From an uncultured Bacteroidia bacterium (GTDB taxonomy: Bacteria > Bacteroidota > Bacteroidia > Bacteroidales > UBA932): DNA of 64,000 bases. The position numbers were made by a program, and so were the translations under genes. How positions within the stretch are numbered: the stretch's first letter is position 1; every line of letters starts with the position of its first letter. Below the pieces are notes generated by a model that did not search any database, was not told the DNA's origin, and saw nothing but the letters and a program-made list of their open reading frames with translations. Shown here in pieces: positions 60,227 to 64,000 of this stretch. Location: positions 51,873 to 115,872 of the forward strand of contig CACWOH010000005.1 of the NCBI GenBank assembly GCA_902762435.1, in the 5' to 3' direction.

Positions 60227-61689
60227 GCCTTGTGTCCTCCTATCTGTTCGTTGCGTTCGCGCCCGGTGGCGCCTTCGTCGAAGTTCGTCCCGGTCAGGAT
60301 GGCGTTCTTGCCGAATTTGCGGCGGATCTCCAGGATGGCCTCCTGACGGCTCCGCTCGCGCCCGTCGTCTTCGGCTCCGGGCTCTTCGAAAAGGTCCAGC
60401 TGGACGGCGCGCGCCCGGGATTCATCGACGACCCGGGCGGCCACCACATACATCCGGCGGACCAGCAGCGACGGGTCCGCGATGCGGTCGAAGAGTTCCG
60501 TCACCGCCTCGCTGAGCAGGCGGGTGGACGAGGTCTGGCGGGGCAGGTTGATGGAGCCGTGGGCGGGCTTGGGCACGTTGCGGCCGTACCAGTCTCGGGC
60601 GACGTTCCCCCGGAATTCCGGTCCGTCGAGCGACGCCGTATCGTAGCCGATGCTCAGCACGATCTGGTCCGTGAGCAGGTGCTTGTCCACGAGGTCCAGC
60701 GCCAGCTGCTGCGTCATTTCCAGCGCCACGACCCGCGCCTTGGCGAAGGTGTAGGGCTCTTTGAGCACCTGCCCGCTGGACAGGCTGCTGCTCGCCGGCC
60801 GGTAGGCCTTGATGTCCGCCATCGTGCAGCTCTCCCAGCCCCAGGCGTGGTCGATGAGCAGTTCGGCGTTGGCGCCGAAGATCTTGTACAGCACGTCTTC
60901 GTTGTAGCGTTCCCCGGGTTTGCCGACGGAGCAGCGGGCGATGTCGCCCATCGTGTACAGGCCCGCCGCTTCCAGCCGGGCGGCGATGCCGCGGCCGACC
61001 CGCCAGAAGTCCGTGAGCGGCCGGTGCGTCCAGTATTTGCGGCGGTAGCCCATCTCGTCCAGTTCTGCGATGCGTACGCCGTCGGCGTCGGCGGGACTGT
61101 GCTTCGCCTCGATGTCCATCGCGATCTTGCACAGGTACAGGTTGGAGCCGATGCCCGCGGTGGCCGTGATGCCCGTCTCGGCTAGCACTTCCCGGATGAG
61201 TTTGCGCGCGAAGTCGTGCGCGGAGAGTTTGTAGGCCTTGAGGTAGTCCGTGGCGTCGATGAACACCTCGTCGATGGAATATACGTGGATGTCTTCCGGG
61301 GCGATGTGGCGCAGGTAGATGCCGTAAATGCGGGCGCTGACCTCCATGTAGTGTGCCATCTGCGGCGGAGCGACGATGTAATCCAACTCGAGCGAAGGGT
61401 CGGCCCGGAGCGCCCGGCTGTCGCTGGACTTGCCCCGGAAGCGCCGTCCGGGCGCATTGCGGCGGCGCTGGGCGTTGATCTTCGCCACCGCCTGCACCAC
61501 CTCGAAGAGCCGGGCCCGGCCGGGGATGCCGTAGGCTTTCAGGGAAGGGGAGACGGCCAGGCAGATGGTCTTCTCCGTGCGCGACGGGTCCGCCACCACC
61601 AGGTGGACCGACAGGGCGTCCAGGCCCCGTTCCACGCACTCCACCGAGGCGTAGAACGACTTCAGGTCGATGGCGATGTAGGTCCTCAT
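60223..61689 (-). CDS. UmuC-like Y-family DNA polymerase
   Basis: A 488-residue translesion polymerase. The palm motif MRTYIAIDLKSFYASVECVERGLD holds the first catalytic Asp, and YSIDEVFIDATDYL holds the Asp-Glu pair. The finger/thumb region includes ATAGIGSNLYLCKIAMDI; a clamp-binding QLDLF lies near the C-terminus. Compared with DinB it has an extended region after the active site with an Arg-rich block (INAQRRRNAPGRRFRG). It copies damaged DNA at low fidelity. ATGA overlaps on both sides couple it to dinB and the small RAAQF protein. No UmuD gene is seen. Confidence 0.92.
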   Translation of the reverse strand: MRTYIAIDLKSFYASVECVERGLDALSVHLVVADPSRTEKTICLAVSPSLKAYGIPGRARLFEVVQAVAKINAQRRRNAPGRRFRGKSSDSRALRADPSLELDYIVAPPQMAHYMEVSARIYGIYLRHIAPEDIHVYSIDEVFIDATDYLKAYKLSAHDFARKLIREVLAETGITATAGIGSNLYLCKIAMDIEAKHSPADADGVRIAELDEMGYRRKYWTHRPLTDFWRVGRGIAARLEAAGLYTMGDIARCSVGKPGERYNEDVLYKIFGANAELLIDHAWGWESCTMADIKAYRPASSSLSSGQVLKEPYTFAKARVVALEMTQQLALDLVDKHLLTDQIVLSIGYDTASLDGPEFRGNVARDWYGRNVPKPAHGSINLPRQTSSTRLLSEAVTELFDRIADPSLLVRRMYVVAARVVDESRARAVQLDLFEEPGAEDDGRERSRQEAILEIRRKFGKNAILTGTNFDEGATGRERNEQIGGHKA

Positions 61690-62888
61690 GGCGTTTCCGT
61701 CTTCTTGCGTTCGTACGCCAGCAGGCGGGCGTCTTCCGCCCGGGCGCGCCGCTCGTCGTACTGCCGGTCCCATTCGCGGTAGTACTCCATCTTCGGATCC
61801 TCGAACAGGGACATCTGCACGGCGGATTCGTGGGTGAGCTTGCTCACGCCCAGCCCCACCTGGCGGAGGGGCGTCACGCCGTCCCAGACCTCGGCGAGCA
61901 TGTGCCGCGCCTCGTTCAGGATGACGGCGGTCACGTCCGTGGGCTGCTCCACCTGGCGCTGCTTCTGCACCACTGAGAAGTCCTTGTATTTGATGAAAAT
62001 CGAAACCGACGAGGCCCGGAAGGCGTCGCGCCGGATGCGGTGCGCTACGATGCAGGCCACGTTGAACAGCGCCCGGTCGATGTCTTTCGGGTCCAGGAGA
62101 TCCTCCTTGAAGGTCCTTTCCGCGCTGTAGCTCTTGGCTTCGGCCACTTCCGTCTCCACCGGCGAGTCGTCCCGGCCGTTGGCGTTCTCGTGCAGCTGCT
62201 GCGCGAACTTCCCGCCCACCAGCTGCGAGAGCGTGCCCATGCCGATCCGGGCCAGCGCCCCGATGGTCTTGATGCCGTTGGCGACCAGCCGCTCCTCGGT
62301 CTTCCTGCCCACCCAGAGCAGGTCGCGCACCGGCAGCGGCCACATCTTCGCCGGCACCTCGCTTCCCCAGAGGGTGTGCACCTTGTCCGGCTTCTCGAAG
62401 TCGGAGGCCATCTTGGCGAGCAGCTTGTTGGAACCCACGCCCACGTTCACGGTGAATCCCAGGCGGTCACGGATCTCGTCCTTGAGCCGGGTGGCCGTCT
62501 GTACGGCGTCGTCCGGGCTGCAGCGCAGGGTCATGTCGATGAAGCACTCGTCGATGGAAAACTGCTGAAGGACAGGCGAATAGGACCTGCAGATGGCGAT
62601 GAATCCCTCGGAGCACTGCTTGTACCACGGCCAGTCGCCGCGCACGATGACCAGCTGCGGGCAGGTGCGTAGCGCCATGGACACCGGCGTAGCCACCTTG
62701 ATCCCGATTTTCTTGGCGGGGATGGACGCGGCCGTGACGATGCTCCGGCGGTCGGACGGGTCGCCGGAGACCACCGACGGTACCAGCCGGATGTCGGGCT
62801 GCCCCTCGCGCACCATCTTCACCGCCGACCAGCTGAGGAAGGCGGAATTCACGTCGATATGGAAGATGATGCGGGGCCGCGTGAGCAT
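61686..62888 (-). CDS. dinB: DNA polymerase IV
   Basis: A 400-residue DinB-type Y-family polymerase. Palm motif IIFHIDVNSAFLSWSAVKM (first Asp) and FSIDECFIDMTLR (Asp-Glu pair) are intact; VNVGVGSNKLLAKMASDFEKP and the little-finger domain follow. The C-terminus carries the clamp-binding pentapeptide QMSLF. It performs translesion and mismatch extension. An ATG upstream of 62888 would overlap the bcp gene, so 62888 (MLTRPRIIFHIDVN) is the start. It lies 1 nt after the bcp stop and overlaps the second polymerase gene, so two Y-family enzymes are co-expressed. A LexA-type operator was not evident. Confidence 0.94.
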   Translation of the reverse strand: MLTRPRIIFHIDVNSAFLSWSAVKMVREGQPDIRLVPSVVSGDPSDRRSIVTAASIPAKKIGIKVATPVSMALRTCPQLVIVRGDWPWYKQCSEGFIAICRSYSPVLQQFSIDECFIDMTLRCSPDDAVQTATRLKDEIRDRLGFTVNVGVGSNKLLAKMASDFEKPDKVHTLWGSEVPAKMWPLPVRDLLWVGRKTEERLVANGIKTIGALARIGMGTLSQLVGGKFAQQLHENANGRDDSPVETEVAEAKSYSAERTFKEDLLDPKDIDRALFNVACIVAHRIRRDAFRASSVSIFIKYKDFSVVQKQRQVEQPTDVTAVILNEARHMLAEVWDGVTPLRQVGLGVSKLTHESAVQMSLFEDPKMEYYREWDRQYDERRARAEDARLLAYERKKTETP

Positions 62889-62889
62889 G

Positions 62890-63345
62890 CTATCCCTCCA
62901 GGACCTGCGTGGCGGCGTTCTTGGTGTCCACCTTCTCGATGATCCGCTCCAGGATGCCGTTCTCGTCGAAGATGAAGGTGCGGCGGAGCGTGCCCATCGT
63001 GGACTTGCCGTACATCTTCTTCTCGCCCCAGGCGCCAAAGTCCTGCAGCATCTGCGTGGTTGTGTCCGCCAGCAGGCGGAAGGGGAGTCCGAACTTCGCG
63101 CGGAAGCTGGTGTGCGACTTGGCGCTGTCCTTGCTCACGCCCACCACGTTGTAGCCGGCGGCCGTCAGTTCGGCGTAGTTGTCCCGGAACGAACAGGCCT
63201 CGGCTGTGCAGCCGGAGGTGTTGTCCTTGGGGTAGAAGTAGATGATGGTCTTGCGGCCCTTGCCGATGAAGTCTTCCGACCTTACCGGATTCCCGTCCTG
63301 GTCCACGACCTCGAAGGACGGCATTCTGTCTCCTATTTTGAGCAT
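62890..63345 (-). CDS. bcp: thioredoxin-dependent thiol peroxidase (peroxiredoxin Q)
   Basis: A 151-residue peroxiredoxin of the Bcp/PrxQ group. Peroxidatic C46 and resolving C51 lie in NTSGCTAEACSFRD, with the upstream YFYPKD and the KSTMGTLRRTFIFDENG active-site arginine motif. It reduces peroxides with electrons from thioredoxin. It is the first clear gene of the polymerase operon (1 nt from dinB), joining oxidant removal with damage-tolerant replication. A yccF gene lies 4 nt upstream on the same strand. Confidence 0.94.
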   Translation of the reverse strand: MLKIGDRMPSFEVVDQDGNPVRSEDFIGKGRKTIIYFYPKDNTSGCTAEACSFRDNYAELTAAGYNVVGVSKDSAKSHTSFRAKFGLPFRLLADTTTQMLQDFGAWGEKKMYGKSTMGTLRRTFIFDENGILERIIEKVDTKNAATQVLEG

Positions 63346-63349
63346 ATTT

Positions 63350-63718
63350 CTAGCGGATTTCCTTGCCGAACGGGAAGATGGCGGAAATGGCCATCTTGAA
63401 ATGCTGCAGGCCCCACGGTATGCCGACGATGGTGACGCAGAGAAGCAGTCCGCACACCAGGTGGATGACGGCGATCTCCCACCAGCCCAGCAGGATCCAG
63501 AGCAGGTTCATCACGGTGGAGATGCAGCCCGGCTGTCCGGGGCCGTTCACCAGTTCGTGTCCGAAGGGCCACAGGGCGTAGATGCCCAGTTTGAAAAGCT
63601 GGACGCCGAAGGGGATGCCGATGATGGTGATGCACATCAGCAGCCCTACGAGCCAGTAGATGACGGCGACCAGCAGGCCGCCGAAGACGAGCCAGATAAG
63701 ATTTCCCAGGAATTTCAT
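63350..63718 (-). CDS. yccF: YccF-family small membrane protein
   Basis: A 122-residue inner-membrane protein with two copies of the YccF domain and about three or four hydrophobic spans. The repeated signature is CITIIGIPFGVQLFKLGIYALWPFG and CVTIVGIPWGLQHFKMAISAIFPFG. Function is unknown. Its TATATTTG box lies 6 nt before the ATG and probably drives the whole run yccF-bcp-dinB-umuC-like-RAAQF, since spacings are 4, 1, -4 and -4 nt. Confidence 0.92.
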   Translation of the reverse strand: MKFLGNLIWLVFGGLLVAVIYWLVGLLMCITIIGIPFGVQLFKLGIYALWPFGHELVNGPGQPGCISTVMNLLWILLGWWEIAVIHLVCGLLLCVTIVGIPWGLQHFKMAISAIFPFGKEIR

Positions 63719-63724
63719 ACTTTA

Positions 63725-63732
63725 CAAATATA
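63725..63732 (-). promoter_or_regulatory. -7 box (TATATTTG) for the yccF-bcp-dinB operon
   Basis: Perfect match on the minus strand, 6 nt before the yccF ATG; leaderless candidate. Confidence 0.72.
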
Positions 63733-63766
63733 ATGATAATCCGTGGGAAAAACGTTACCTTCGTGT

Positions 63767-64000
63767 TTGGAAATACAAGTGAATTCAACTCGGGTGGGAA
63801 AGACCTGGCATACGAAACGGGAGTTCCGGAAACTGGTCCGGGAGATGGGAATCGGCGCCGCGAAGGCAAAGGCCTCCCGGCATCCCGGCGGGACACACGC
63901 CAAGGGCCTGCGGAAGCAGGCTCCGGACAAGATCCACATCGCCGCGGACCGGAACCGCTTCGGAGATGCGTACGAAAAGAGTTCCCGGATGCGCCGGCTC
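63767..64000 (+). CDS. unknown basic protein, 3' end outside window
   Basis: A plus-strand frame open to the right edge, with most third positions G or C as in real genes here. It may start at a TTG (63767) or GTG (63779). The visible product is strongly basic and mostly Arg, Lys, His (TWHTKREFRKLVREMG, SRHPGGTHAKGLRKQAPDK), without a signal peptide or a motif I know. A weak -7 box (TACCTTCG, 63756-63763) precedes it. It is divergent from yccF. The call rests on frame and codon use only. Confidence 0.5.
   Translation, partial: MEIQVNSTRVGKTWHTKREFRKLVREMGIGAAKAKASRHPGGTHAKGLRKQAPDKIHIAADRNRFGDAYEKSSRMRRL

Overview
The window is from a high-GC (roughly 60% by eye) member of the Bacteroidota, most likely Bacteroidales. 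The grounds are: TAnnTTTG -7 promoter boxes in front of many genes and all three tRNAs, little sign of Shine-Dalgarno sequences, a short RpoD of the Bacteroidota type, tRNAs and a tmRNA without encoded CCA, and typical families such as a FISUMP-like lipoprotein, a GH95 fucosidase, an O/P-like porin, a BlaI/BlaR1 pair and a paaK-ACT pair. The genus cannot be named from the sequence.

Region 1 (1-15961) is one tightly packed plus-strand gene cluster, cut by the window's left edge. It encodes a Sel1-repeat protein, an unknown protein, a TerB-like protein, a zinc-ribbon protein, a five-span membrane Ser/Thr kinase with a C-terminal peptidoglycan-binding domain, a four-module AAA+ protein, an FHA protein, a PP2C phosphatase, a DUF4062/STAND-like NTPase, a membrane RCK-like protein ending in a RyR domain, and a DUF1963 protein. 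Stops and starts overlap or nearly touch throughout. It reads as a complete phospho-threonine signalling circuit linked to an AAA+ machine and two sensor/effector proteins, and is the best candidate here for an undescribed system.

Region 2 (16-32 kb) has a bile-acid-symporter remnant, secreted and lipoproteins, a zinc peptidase, an esterase and cyuA, followed by core genes: tRNA-Thr, a DEDD exonuclease, dnaN, a Deg protease, rpoD, argS, a YgiQ radical SAM protein and a ClC channel. The YgiQ gene carries an in-frame palindromic repeat element.

Region 3 (32-49.7 kb) holds dtd, a TPR/BlaR1/BlaI operon, a doubly frameshifted glycosyltransferase, tex with a GT2 gene, an AlkZ-like glycosylase, an unknown protein, a frameshifted nnrD, an AT-richer GT92 gene, tRNA-Ser, a porin, a GH95 fucosidase, tRNA-Val and the tmRNA gene.

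Region 4 (49.7-64 kb) holds mutT, a CobW-type metallochaperone GTPase with a phosphoesterase, a roughly 650-bp gene-free block built of hairpin repeats (including a second copy of the element found in ygiQ), DMT and Dcu transporters, glycerate kinase, a CarboxypepD_reg-like protein, paaK-ACT, and a minus-strand repair operon of bcp, dinB, a UmuC-like polymerase and a small RAAQF protein.

A recurring feature is that at least eight genes start only 4-7 nt after their TAnnTTTG box, which suggests leaderless mRNAs.
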